Below, one piece after another: positions 49,246 through 58,620 of a stretch of 64,000 nt of DNA. The stretch lies in assembly GCA_019925105.1 (NCBI GenBank), contig JAHGAU010000013.1:620001-684000 (forward strand), in the 5' to 3' direction. This DNA comes from Niebla homalea. Lineage: Eukaryota > Ascomycota > Lecanoromycetes > Lecanorales > Ramalinaceae. Positions within the stretch are counted from its first letter, which is position 1. Every line of letters starts with the position of its first letter. The translations under genes and the position numbers were made by a program. A model generated the notes under the pieces. It did no database searches and was not told the DNA's origin. It worked only from the letters and a program-made list of their open reading frames with translations.

Positions 49246-50139
49246 TCAAACCGCTTGCACATCCTCCATGTTCTCAGACTGAGAGAGCTGTCGGGTTTTG
49301 TTGAAATACACACCAAGTTGATGCAGCAATCTAGCGGTCGAATCGTGGGTGAGCAATCCGGATGGGATGACCTCGACAGTATATCTTTTCGAAATGATCT
49401 CTGTGAAATGGACGCTTGAGTCTCTGGAGTAATGTTTCTCACTCATGGGGATCTCCTGGGTCCACAATGGCTCGTGGTTCGAATCCTTTTCCTTCGGGTC
49501 ATCCCAAAACAGACGACAGTCCCGCACGTACATGTGTTCATCTTTATCACCAACGTGTGCTAGCCCTGTATGTTCGTGACTGAACATGGGCACGGCCCAA
49601 AAGTGATCTGCGAACGCAGATACGACAATGAAAGGCCTGGATTTGGTGTAAACCGCCACTCCACGTTGGGTGATACTTACAAATGAGCTTGCCTTTGTGT
49701 TCTTGTCATCGATCAACATTCGGTCTTTGAGGCTCATGTTTGCGTGAACAGGTTTCGGCACATATGTATCGTGGTGGTTCATCCACATCATCTGTCCGGC
49801 TTTGAAGAATTCTCGGCTTTGCTGCTGGAACGCTTTCGGGAGCGACTTTTGCGGTCCAGACTGGAAATGTACCATTGGAGACGGCGCCGAGGTCACATTC
49901 AGACCCTGATTAGGAGAATACTCAAAGTCACCTGGAATGATTGGAGGTGCCATCTCCCCATGAGGCTTACTTTGCCACAAACATGAGTGGGATGCACCGG
50001 TGCCTCCTGATCTTAGAGTCCGCCGTCTTTCATTCGAGGGTGAAACCGTTGCTTGGATTGGGCCTCCATCAATGTCACTGTAACACTTCAACTTACGTGG
50101 ATCGTGGTTTACCCATGACTGCAGTTTTCGCTTCGACAT
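49246..50139 (-). CDS. DUF6590-like fungal protein of unknown function
   Basis: Single-exon frame of 297 aa. The N-terminal ~110 residues are low-complexity and basic. The domain from about residue 112 (FFKAGQMMWM, then SFVSITQRGVAVYTKSRPF and IVVSAFADHFWAVPMFSHEH) follows the pattern of fungal DUF6590 proteins, which often begin with FxxGRV-type strands and a phrase about a setting and reading face. The C-terminus (HFTEIISKRYTVEVIPSGLL) is consistent with that. Family assignment is by pattern memory only. It has no intron and lies in the repeat-rich part of the window. Confidence 0.55.
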   Translation of the reverse strand: MSKRKLQSWVNHDPRKLKCYSDIDGGPIQATVSPSNERRRTLRSGGTGASHSCLWQSKPHGEMAPPIIPGDFEYSPNQGLNVTSAPSPMVHFQSGPQKSLPKAFQQQSREFFKAGQMMWMNHHDTYVPKPVHANMSLKDRMLIDDKNTKASSFVSITQRGVAVYTKSRPFIVVSAFADHFWAVPMFSHEHTGLAHVGDKDEHMYVRDCRLFWDDPKEKDSNHEPLWTQEIPMSEKHYSRDSSVHFTEIISKRYTVEVIPSGLLTHDSTARLLHQLGVYFNKTRQLSQSENMEDVQAV

Positions 50140-50850
50140 TTTGAAGAGATACTGGCCAAGAATAGTTGTGTAGTCACAAGAATAATTGTGTAGTCAAGCC
50201 TAAGGTTAATTTTATCGCAAGATTCAACTTTGGTGAATATTACTCACATAATATTTTCCAACGGCAACATTGCAAATGAACACAAGCGCAAATATGAACT
50301 TACAGCATGACATAGCTGTTCTTGATGCCCTCCGTTATCCGCTGAAGGGCCCGCGAATGGTACTGGAATCTCCTTTTAGCATGCACAAAGCTCATGTGGG
50401 TTGATGAATAACATGCACAGGAACTTATTGCACGGGCATTGATGAGAATGCCATCCCGAAAGAAAATGAAAGAAAAAAAAGGCCGTCGATCATGAATGGA
50501 GCTTGTGGCTTTTTGTCCTTTGTTGGAAGAGTGTCCTTGAACATATTCCTTTCTTTGAGACGACCAAGCAATAAGGGCATATTTTCTCCGGCAAACATTT
50601 GTTTGAACACTATCTTGTTCGCAGGCTGGATCCATTGAATGCAGTCGAGTCCTTGTGAAAACACACCTTTCAATTTGATCTTGCTAGACGATTGTCAGGG
50701 TTCGGAAACAACTGAGCAGACTCGAAAGGTCTGTGTGATGGTTGTGACTGGCCACCTTCAAGATCGGAGGAATTGTATGAAGCTACTCAAATATTGAGAC
50801 CCATTGGAGACTCATCAGTCTGTTGTGCTGCTATTCAGGCCGCAAGAAGC
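50140..50850. other. Intergenic between DUF6590-like and coiled-coil genes
   Basis: 711 bases, AT-richer than the flanks. A minus-strand frame at 50300-50635 has no domain. Just upstream of the coiled-coil gene a short plus-strand upstream ORF starts at ATG 50776 and stops after six codons. Nothing else is recognised. Confidence 0.35.
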
Positions 50851-52152
50851 ATGGAAGGCCGTGCTGAAGAACTCTGTGATACGAAGCCCACGGAAGGCGG
50901 AGCCAGACTCGCGGATGTTCTAGCAAAGATTACCGAGCCTGATAATGGCGGCAAGGTATACTTATCGCTGGCCTTGACGAGCGAGCTCATTCGGATCGTC
51001 AATACGATTAGCAGACTCATTGGCGAACAGAAATTGAAATCAGATGCTGCATCTCAGACTAATCTACATTTAGACAACACGGCTAGAGACATACGAGACC
51101 TTGAAAAGGATTTAGGAGCTGCCAGGACAAGATCAACATCACGACCGATAGAAGAGACCCTTGAGGCCGCAAGAGCAAGTCTGACCGCTACTCGGAAACG
51201 CCACGATGGGCTGGATGAAGAACGCAAGGTCGTCGAGCGCAGCCTTGTGGCACAGAGAGAGAATCTGGAAGGTATACTCCAACTGGCTTTCGAAGAAGTC
51301 AACCAGATGAAAACGGTCAAGTCAGTATCCTCCTCCAACCACGGAAATAGGGAGCCAGCACACTCTTCCTCCAACCACGAAAATAGGGAGCCAGCATACC
51401 CTTCCTCCAACCACGGAAATAGGGAGCCAGCACACTCTTTGAGGGGCAGAGTCAATGAACCAGCACTTCCCCCGGAGAACATGGATCCTCCTCCACTCAC
51501 AGAAAACCGAGACGACTATAATGCCCATCTCATGCAAGGGCCTACACCGCGCCCGCTCTCGCCACGGACTCAACAATTATACGATATTCAAGAGAACCTC
51601 GAGCATTATTCAAGTGCCTACTACAACGCGGAAGTTCGTTTTGAAAACAGAAAGACCGTTGAAGAGGAGAACCTGACTCAACGGAAGCGACATATAGCTC
51701 AAGGCGTACAACGCGAGTCGCGTACAGAGTTCGATCTCATGCACGTTGAGCAAGAGATGAAGCTAACCAGATACCTGATTACCGTCACCGAGCAATTCGA
51801 AAGGATGAAGCACTTTGCTCGTCCATACGGTATCTTCACACCGAGCGAACGTTTTGAACGTGGCATCAACGAGTGGGAAGCCCCAGGCTACTACAAAGAG
51901 CCATCTGAGGAATCTCAAGAGGATGAGACGCCCGATGAAGATCCAGAGATGAATGCTCGGATTGAGCGGTGGCAGCAAGGGACGGGCACTTCGGGTTTCG
52001 ATTCGGATAGCCAGACTCGTATGGACGTTGACCTGGACGAATGGGATGCTGAGACAGTACGTATATCCGAGTCTGGTAGCATGATTGACGACTCGAGGAG
52101 AGCCAAGATTGATGAGTGGAGGGAGATGTGTGGGTTGCATGATGGCCATTAG
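50851..52152 (+). CDS. Hypothetical coiled-coil protein with 12-residue tandem repeats
   Basis: From ATG 50851 the frame gives 433 aa; the open frame extends upstream only to a TTG at 50773. Residues about 35-150 form coiled coil (LTSELIRIVNTISRLIGEQK, DIRDLEKDLGAARTRS, RKRHDGLDEERKVVERSLV). Three copies of SSNHGNREPAHS-type 12-mers follow (about residues 160-195, DNA 51331-51440). A second coiled coil (AYYNAEVRFENRKTVEEENL) and an acidic tail complete it. I recognise no family. An unseen first exon is possible. Confidence 0.6.
   Translation: MEGRAEELCDTKPTEGGARLADVLAKITEPDNGGKVYLSLALTSELIRIVNTISRLIGEQKLKSDAASQTNLHLDNTARDIRDLEKDLGAARTRSTSRPIEETLEAARASLTATRKRHDGLDEERKVVERSLVAQRENLEGILQLAFEEVNQMKTVKSVSSSNHGNREPAHSSSNHENREPAYPSSNHGNREPAHSLRGRVNEPALPPENMDPPPLTENRDDYNAHLMQGPTPRPLSPRTQQLYDIQENLEHYSSAYYNAEVRFENRKTVEEENLTQRKRHIAQGVQRESRTEFDLMHVEQEMKLTRYLITVTEQFERMKHFARPYGIFTPSERFERGINEWEAPGYYKEPSEESQEDETPDEDPEMNARIERWQQGTGTSGFDSDSQTRMDVDLDEWDAETVRISESGSMIDDSRRAKIDEWREMCGLHDGH
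51331..51440 (+). repeat. 36-base coding tandem repeat, three copies
   Basis: Units starting CTCCAACCACGGAAATAGGG at about 51333, 51369 and 51405 (period 36) encode the 12-residue SSNHGNREPAHS repeat. The middle copy differs at a few positions. Confidence 0.9.
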
Positions 52153-52417
52153 CTGAAGCCACAATGCATTGGTATTTCCAACTTTTCTCATTACCATTGT
52201 GTATCTTTCAAGCTGCTCATGTTTGATTTGCTACTCATGTTTGATTTGGCGAAAAACAAGGTCCTTGTTCTCGGTTCTTCAAGCTTGTCCTCATTTCTTT
52301 GACCTTACACGTTATCTAAAGTTGAAAGATTCTTTGTACGAAACGCATCTACATGGTTAAATTTAAAAAGTCTTGGTCAATGACCCTGCTCTCCAAAATG
52401 CTTTCAGCCTGTCTAGC

Positions 52418-52670
52418 TATTCCATACCTCAAGATATAGCTATCATGTTATTCCATACCTTGAAATTAAAGCCCTCGAGCTATTCCATACTTTAAAATCA
52501 TAACTATTAGGCTAATCTGTCCTCTAAAATCATAACCATCGAAATGTCCAATACCTTAAAACCATAGCCGTCGGACTATTTTTTAGTTTGAAATCATAGC
52601 CATCGAGCTATTCCATACTCTAAAAGAATACCCATCGAGCTATTCCATACTGCAAAAATCATAGTCAGCG
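52418..52670 (+). repeat. Degenerate 31-33 base minisatellite
   Basis: Seven to eight imperfect units centred on ATCATAGCCATCGAGCTATT and CCATACTCTAAA occupy AT-rich DNA after the coiled-coil gene. Copies vary by small substitutions and one- or two-base length changes. Confidence 0.8.
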
Positions 52671-52706
52671 ACGACTCATCCGATCTACTCAATCGTACGA
52701 GACTCG

Positions 52707-53120
52707 ATGCAAAAAGTATTCGGCTGGCCAAAGATCTTGGGCATCGAGATCATCAAAGCTCGACCGGCAACGAGCAGCTCAGATACCAGACCTCTATTGT
52801 TACATGAACCCTCTTTGTACGAAGCTTCCATTCACATTGGAACACCTGCTCAAGATGCACCACTCAGTAGCCCCGAAGGTGAAGAATTTCTCGTCGAGCC
52901 AAAGAAGTCCAAAGATCTCGAGCACTTCCTCGGGCTACCCTTACGAAATATCACCACAGCAGCAAGGGAAGAGATCCCTGCTCAAAGGTCAATCGTGAAG
53001 AAGGCCGAGGGCGAGGAGAAGCCCGTGAAAGCGAAGGAGTATGGGAAGTGGATCAGCAGAGTTAGGATCGCTGCGAAGGAGCAATGGGTGGAGAAGGTGA
53101 AGACGATGAGGCATTCGTGA
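52707..53120 (+). CDS. Small hypothetical protein
   Basis: A 137-codon frame from ATG 52707 to a stop, single exon. The C-terminal half is charged and helix-prone (EKKVKAKEYGKWISRVRI-like basic stretch, then KEQWVEKVKTMRHS). No domain is recognised and no homologue comes to mind. It lies immediately after a minisatellite; it may be a lineage-specific gene or a chance frame. Confidence 0.4.
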   Translation: MQKVFGWPKILGIEIIKARPATSSSDTRPLLLHEPSLYEASIHIGTPAQDAPLSSPEGEEFLVEPKKSKDLEHFLGLPLRNITTAAREEIPAQRSIVKKAEGEEKPVKAKEYGKWISRVRIAAKEQWVEKVKTMRHS

Positions 53121-53445
53121 GGCATTCGTTTGGCAAGCAGATTTGAAGAGGGGTTCTTTCCGCCTGCATTATTGACTCGTTGCAAATCCTTGGTCCTCGG
53201 GTATGTTTGCATCGTTGATTGTGAGAGTATCGTTCTGCTGAAAAGCTGAGCTTGACCGAATCTCATTGGGCACCCTCGTTGACAACTCAAACAATTGCAA
53301 CGAGGGCGCGCTAGAATCCCGCCAAAATCGGATTCCTCCCATTCAAACTTTCAATTTCGAATTTTCGACATCCACAGACCGAATTCCTTGGCTAGACGTA
53401 CGCTTTGACTGTATGTGCATGAACCCTGCGCATTTGATGATCTGA

Positions 53446-53784
53446 GAGATTATTGCGACTGACTACTCCATCGCAGATGTCCCCAAGAATTTCCCCAATC
53501 AACATCAGCGGCCTCAGCTCAAAGATACTGTATTCTTGGCTACTCGCAAGTCCGACAACGTTGATCAAGAAGAGGTTGCGCTCGTCCAAGGCGATGTCTT
53601 CATGGGATGGGTGAAACAGGGCGACATTGAATTCGTGCAATTATTCGTGGCAGAACATCCGTCGCTTCAGGGTAGAATTACGCAGGTGGAGCACTACAAA
53701 TGGCATGATGGGGGTGGTTTTTGCACAAGGGGAATACTGAGGTCTTATGGTCACTTGCGAGAGCCTATTGACGGATCATCATGA
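53446..53784 (+). other. Open frame without start codon, possible exon or gene remnant
   Basis: A stop-to-stop plus-strand frame of 112 codons reads PKNFPNQHQRPQLKDT, then ALVQGDVFMGWVKQGD and PSLQGRITQVEHYKWHDGGG, a protein-like composition. There is no ATG before the MGWVKQ methionine. A possible acceptor (ctgag) precedes it, so it could be a second exon whose first exon I cannot identify, or a decayed gene. A minus-strand ATG frame covers 53392-53640 but looks less protein-like. Confidence 0.25.
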
Positions 53785-53998
53785 GTATGATCTATGAAGT
53801 GGATCTATGAAGAAGACTGCAGGATACGGCCAGGTGATGAGATATACACGTGTCATGAGAGTGTCTTGGCACCGCTCCCATGACGGCTCAGTGACACTCC
53901 ATGCCCGCAACACTACCACCGTGCCTGCGTTAGGCTGACAGCATGATAGGTCCAGGTGATCTTTGCGCAATAATAATGCTGAGGGTCTTATAGTGAGT

Positions 53999-54748
53999 AC
54001 TGAATATTGCCAGTCACTTGCAACAGCCTTCACTTGACTGAATATGGCAGTCACTTGCAACAGCCTTCATTAACTGAATATGGCCAGTCACTTGCAACAG
54101 CCTGCATTGACTGAATAGGGCCAGTCACTTGCAACAGCCTTCACTTGACTGAATATGGCCAGTCACTCGCCAAAGCCTGCATTGACTGAATAGGGCCAGT
54201 CACTTGCGACAGCCTGCATTGACTGAATAGGGCCAATCACTTGCCACAGCCTGCATTGACTGAATAGGGCCAGTCACTTGCAACAGCCTTCACTTGACTG
54301 AATATGGCAGTCACTTGCAACAGCCTTCATTAACTGAATATGGCCAGTCACTTGCAACAGCCTGCATTGACTGAATAGGGCCAGTCACTTACAACAGCCT
54401 TCATTAACTGAATATACCAGTCACTTGCAACAGCCTTCACTGATTATGGCCAGTCACTTGCGAAAGCCTTCATTGACTGAATAGGGCCAGTCACTTGCAA
54501 CAGCCTTCACTTGACTGAATATCGCCAGTCACTCGCCAAAGCCTGCATTGACTGAATAGGGCCAGTCACTTGCGACAGCCTGCATTGACTGAATAGGGCC
54601 AATCACTTGCCAAAGCCTGCATTGATTATGGCCAGCCACTTGCAACAGCCTTCATTGACTGAGTATAACCAGTCACTTGTAACAGCCTTCATTGACTGAA
54701 TATGGCAGTCACTTTCGAAAGCCTTCATTGACTGAAACTACGCAGTCA
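53999..54748 (+). repeat. Minisatellite of about twenty ~37-base units, each with a hairpin
   Basis: Units read roughly TGACTGAATAGGGCCAGTCA followed by CTTGCAACAGCCTGCAT. Within each unit TGACTG and CAGTCA are inverted and could pair over an eight-base loop. About twenty copies run from 53999 to 54748. A block of about seven units (near 54010-54130 and again near 54268-54385, offset about 258 bases) recurs nearly unchanged, so there is higher-order structure. Confidence 0.9.
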
Positions 54749-55103
54749 ACAATGCACCTTACTCTGAATGCTTCAATTTGATCATTAATGACAGACCGGA
54801 GTATGCATTAATATCGCTACTCTTGCAACAGCCTAAGTCGGTACTATGAGTTTGAACAGCCCTCCTGTGTTTTTGTACGCGGCTTCACTACCGCAGCTTT
54901 GAATTGAAGGAAGCATAGACATCAAAGTGAAAGTCAGCAGTGAAGCATCTGCGGTAGACTACATTGACGATCACATTTCTTCAGTCGTTCACTTTCTCCC
55001 TTGCTTGGTTTGCTATCGACTCTCAACTGTTAACCTTCAACATTTCAACCTTTCTGATTGTTTCTTTTCCCAACCACTTTTATCAGCTACACTATAAATA
55101 TAA
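54749..55103. promoter_or_regulatory. Spacer between minisatellite and small gene
   Basis: 355 bases. A TATA-like stretch (ACTATAAATATAAATG) lies directly before the next ATG at 55104. Nothing else is recognised. Confidence 0.4.
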
Positions 55104-55472
55104 ATGATACGTATTGCAGCAAGAATGGATACAAGAATCTCTCCGCCAGGTATAACGCCATCTGGAGTCAGCAAAGAACAAATCAAATGGCGAAAACCAT
55201 CACAACTGGCTGCAGAATTCAATATGCAGTCAACCGCAGAACTGGAATCCTTCTACAAGTCTGACAAGTTCGAACCATTCTGGCAGGAATACGCAAAGGA
55301 GTTCATATGGCCTGCGCAAGCTGAAGCTAGACGTACGGGAGTCCCTCGTGTGCGAAAGGGTAACTTTGTAAGCACTCATGCTCGCATCAAGTCCGGTGAA
55401 AAGCATGGCCATAACAAATCTTCAAAGTGGTACCCGGACAAAAGGAATTGGTTGATTATTGCGCACGGATGA
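55104..55472 (+). CDS. Small hypothetical basic protein
   Basis: A 122-codon frame from ATG 55104, single exon, with an ordered-looking composition (WRKPSQLAAEFNMQSTAELE, FWQEYAKEFIWPAQAEARRT) and a basic tail ending NWLIIAHG. No family is recognised. Its stop lies at the left border of the 140-base duplication that follows, and the downstream open frame at 55638 shares the aromatic-rich style, so the original gene may have been longer. Confidence 0.5.
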   Translation: MIRIAARMDTRISPPGITPSGVSKEQIKWRKPSQLAAEFNMQSTAELESFYKSDKFEPFWQEYAKEFIWPAQAEARRTGVPRVRKGNFVSTHARIKSGEKHGHNKSSKWYPDKRNWLIIAHG

Positions 55473-55730
55473 TGGTACTTGTGAGGATGGAGAGTGACAA
55501 TGTTATTGATGGTTTATTCTTCAACCGGGGATGGGAAGAGCAGAAAAGTACTCGACAATCTGGGCTCTGAAAGTCTGGGCTGAAGGCAAGCATACACCCT
55601 CCAAACGGATGATGGTACTTGTGAGGATGGAGAATGACATTTCTTCAACCGGGGATGGGATGAGCAGAAAAAATACTCGACAATCTGGGCTCTGAAAGTC
55701 TGGGCTGAACACAAGCATGCACCCTCCAAA
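55465..55730 (+). repeat. Direct duplication of ~140 bases
   Basis: Copy 1 (55465-55604) and copy 2 (55605-55730) both run from ACGGATGATGGTACTTGTGA to the CACCCTCCAA end. Copy 2 lacks about 15 bases inside and has one extra A in a poly-A run, so the two copies read in different frames. The first copy includes the stop codon of the preceding gene. Confidence 0.9.
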
Positions 55731-56060
55731 CAGAAAAAAGCACCAAAATCTGAACCAACTCCCCAATCAACCACCCAACCAACTACCAATCCAACTCCAC
55801 AACCAACTCCCCAAGCAACTCCCCAAAGCAACTCCCAACCAATTACCGCAGCTACATTTTGGAAGCAATACAATGAGCGTTACAATTCGAGAACGTTCGC
55901 TGGGGATCAAGCGAGACGAGAGCTTCTTACCAAGGCGCGAGAGGGGACGCTGCAAGAGCCTCTCCAAGAGGGAGCAAGGCAAGAACCTCTGGAGGAGGTT
56001 GAGGATGGCAAGAACCTATGGAGGAGGTTGAGGATGGCAAGAACCTATGGAGGAGGTTGA
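55638..56060 (+). pseudogene. Open coding-like frame without start: exon or decayed gene
   Basis: From a TGA at 55635 to a TGA at 56058 one frame stays open. It begins HFFNRGWDEQKKYSTIWALK, then has a Thr/Pro/Gln repeat (SEPTPQSTTQPTTNPTPQ), a middle part (AATFWKQYNERYNSRTFAGD) and ends in the 29-base repeat. No ATG precedes it. In the first duplicate copy the same reading is interrupted by a one-base difference. It is either an unspliced second exon or a broken gene. Confidence 0.35.
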
Positions 56061-56103
56061 GGATGGCAAGACCCTATGGAGGAGGGTGAGCATGGCAAGA
56101 ACC
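55979..56103 (+). repeat. 29-base tandem repeat that changes reading frame at each copy
   Basis: Units starting AAGAACCTATGGAGGAGGTT at about 55981, 56010, 56039 and 56068 (the last diverged) have period 29. Because 29 is not a multiple of three, each copy shifts the frame by two, so the frame of the preceding coding-like region is closed by a stop in the third unit (56058-56060). Confidence 0.9.
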
Positions 56104-57322
56104 ACAAGCAAACATATCATTGCTCGACTCAATCTCTTCCCCACGGATGGCTGGCTTTTACCTGCTTGGAGGTCGAAAGATCAGGGCATGTTATGTGTAT
56201 TTGGAAAGATTGATATACAGGTTCGTTTAGTTAGATGCTGGAGGCTCTGGGGCTCGATTGAAGGTTAAAAGATACAGCGGGCTGTCCTGGGTTCTGTCGA
56301 TTTTAGACTATTACTCATCTTAATGTTCATTACAGTTCACCTCCAATTATACAATCCTCTCCCCTTTACTGGACCAAACAACCATGCTTAGACTATTGGA
56401 TAGATCGATTGGTCGAAAGGTCTACTGATCGAAATGTACCTATACTGTGAAGTCTAATTGTTTCGTTTCTATGAATGTTAGTCAGCCAGGTCTCGATCCC
56501 TTGGCTAGTGTTCTCGTCGAGTATGGCCGTGAAACCGCCTTTCGGTGCTTCACCATTACCAAGGCTTTGGTGAGTAGCCTCGCTATCAACATAGTAGAAG
56601 CCTTGTCCCCAGCCATTGTCAAATGCACCTAGTTCCTCTGTGGAAAGATCAAAACATAGCGGGTCACTATATGTATACCTATTTGGGTCCTCGTATTGAA
56701 GGCTTGAACTCCAGCGTGCGTTCGTCACACTCTTCAAAACGTTCCCCTTGCTCTTTTTGTGGCGTATACGCTCTTATCCCTCATCGAATATGATGGCCAG
56801 GGTCTTTGCCAGGATCTGTACGCTCGGCGTAGCTCCGACGTACTTCATGGGGGAGCACGCGAGAGTTGTGGCGACCTCAGGTAGAATGTTCTGTTGTAGA
56901 TATAACCTTGATCGGAACATCATGCGCACACACTCTAAAGGCCCTTGATCGTCTCCAACTTCGATACCAACTCCAGGGTCACCTGGCTACACGGGTGCCT
57001 AATGGCGTCCGAGACCAAACTCACGCTGGATGAGTTGGTTACATCCCTCCTCCTAGCCGGGATCGACGACACTTTCCTATACGTACTCCACGACATCGCC
57101 CTGCACGCATACGTACACACATAACGTATACGGCAATCGTTTATTGAGGGGCCTGTAGTAGTCTACGACCAAGACGTTGAACACGTTGTGCAACTTGATG
57201 CTTAGCTCTGAGATCGCGACCGTGGCCAGGCACAAAGACGGGCTCCCCTTCAACATTGATATTACGTCCACGAGGTTGCTCGTCAGCTATAGTCCACCCT
57301 TGTCCATGTACGAGTACGTGGC
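56061..57322. other. Repeat-rich stretch with broken coding fragments
   Basis: No intact gene is seen apart from the doubtful frame at 56393-56737. Several protein-like snippets occur in plus frames, for example TLDELVTSLLLAGIDDTFLY near 57023-57080 and EIATVARHKDGLPFNIDITS near 57200, interrupted by stop codons. This is consistent with decayed genes whose family I cannot name. Confidence 0.35.
56393..56737 (-). other. Open frame sharing a fragment with 63.4 kb
   Basis: A minus-strand frame, open from about 56778 but without ATG (the first start-like codon is TTG), reads RYTYSDPLCFDLSTEELG and GWGQGFYYVDSEATHQSL, a protein-like style. The part at 56646-56720 resembles 63398-63476 in the same orientation, where RCTSRDPPCFDLST can be read. 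This could be an old gene with its 5' part lost. Confidence 0.3.
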
Positions 57323-57706
57323 GTGGCAAGAGTTGACGCCTTAGGACGCATTCATCCAGTAATAGCCCTCGGTCTCTGTCATCGAGATAATAACGCCCTG
57401 GTAGCTATTCTTCAACGGCAGACCTACACGCGCCAAGTGGAAGCCGATCCTCCTACCACCTCCCACAACCGACAACGCACCCTCCAGCTCCTGAGACAGA
57501 AGTTAAACACCAAAGACTCATCCCCACCAAGCCTTCCCCCACCGGCAAGGCTTACCTCATCCGCACATCCCTTGGACCCTCCCACTTGGCCACCCCACAG
57601 ACTCCTCCTCGTCCTCGACCTCAACGGCACGCTCCTCCACCGGAAACGCGCCACCATGACATACACCCCACGCCCCTTCCTCGACCGCTTCATCACCTAC
57701 GCATGA
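57323..57706 (+). pseudogene. Truncated FCP1/NIF-type HAD phosphatase fragment
   Basis: The frame carries RLLLVLDLNGTLLHRKR followed by YTPRPFLDRFITYA, the start of an NLI-interacting-factor/FCP1-like HAD domain (motif I in the LDLNGTL form often seen in fungal relatives). It then stops at 57706, long before the remaining catalytic motifs. The upstream part (QLLRQKLNTKDSSPPSLPPP) is disordered. The next frames downstream do not continue the domain. I read it as a truncated gene copy. Confidence 0.5.
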
Positions 57707-58280
57707 TCGACAACTCGTATGACGACATCTGGCCGATCGTTCACTGGGCCTCGCACTGCTCCGCGCCGATGTTCCTCCCCTTCACCATGAAGCCGCCCTT
57801 ACCCGCGTTGATCGACTTCAAGTTGTGCGTCCCAGAGGTCGCGAGGGTGGCCGCCCCTTGTAGGGCTTGGCTGGGCTAAACGCGGTCTCCAGCAGGGGGC
57901 TGTTCGGCTCCAACCAAGAATAGGTGAGACTTTGAACACTCACCGCTGACCTTTGCACTGGAGCTGAAAGTGACATAGCGGTAACGATCTTGTACATAGA
58001 GCGAGGAGTATGCTATCGCAGGCTGTTGCATACTCATGAATGCATTTATATGGTGATTCATATGTGAAAGCAGTCATGATTACGCTTTTTTGGGCATCTA
58101 TGTCATTGTTGCAATATACAAGACTACTAGCGCAAGCTTGAGAATACCTATCTACTTGCTGTTGTAAGAAAGGTAGTGCATCAGCTCAGTGTCAGTAGAG
58201 GATATATGTCTAGGGCCGACCCACCTATGACAACACAACTCAGTGTGAAGCGAGTGCATGACACTCCACTGATACTGACT

Positions 58281-58322
58281 GGAAGCTGTGTCGTGGAAGC
58301 TGTGTCGTGGAAGCTGTGTCAT
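58281..58322 (+). repeat. 14-base tandem triplet
   Basis: GGAAGCTGTGTCGT occurs three times in a row (the third ends AT instead of GT). Confidence 0.95.
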
Positions 58323-58348
58323 GAAGTATGGGTAACGATATTACTGTG

Positions 58349-58425
58349 AAGCGGTATTCAAAGGTCCGTAGGCTACTTAATCGTTGGTTTGAATAGACAG
58401 AGACATGACAGTGAGATCGGCATAT
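58349..58425 (+). repeat. Dispersed element, copy 2
   Basis: Matches 48926-49002 in order and spacing: AAGCGG, CGTAGGCT, CTTAATCGTTGGT and GAGATCGGCATA are shared with substitutions and short gaps. Confidence 0.55.
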
Positions 58426-58620
58426 GGTAGCATGATAAGGTTGATGAGTGGAAGGAATAGCCGCCCCCATCGCCACTGCCGTCGCCACTGCCGCCCACAC
58501 CTCAAACTACACTCCTACTCCCCTTCCTTCCGAAACAACAGGAAGATGTGATGACAACAATCATAAAGTCTATTGTATTGCAGAATAAAAAGCAGAAATT
58601 CTAATGAAAAAAACTCACAA

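Larger units (their letters stand above)
57707..58620. other. Gene-poor stretch with short repeats
   Basis: 914 bases downstream of the HAD fragment and beyond the 3' end of the helicase gene. It contains the 14-base triplet (58281-58322) and the second copy of a dispersed element (58349-58425). No gene is supported. Confidence 0.4.

Noticed and set aside
49476..49486. GGTTCGAATCC, the T-loop consensus of a tRNA
   Set aside because: No acceptor, D or anticodon stems can be built around it, and it lies inside the DUF6590-like coding frame.
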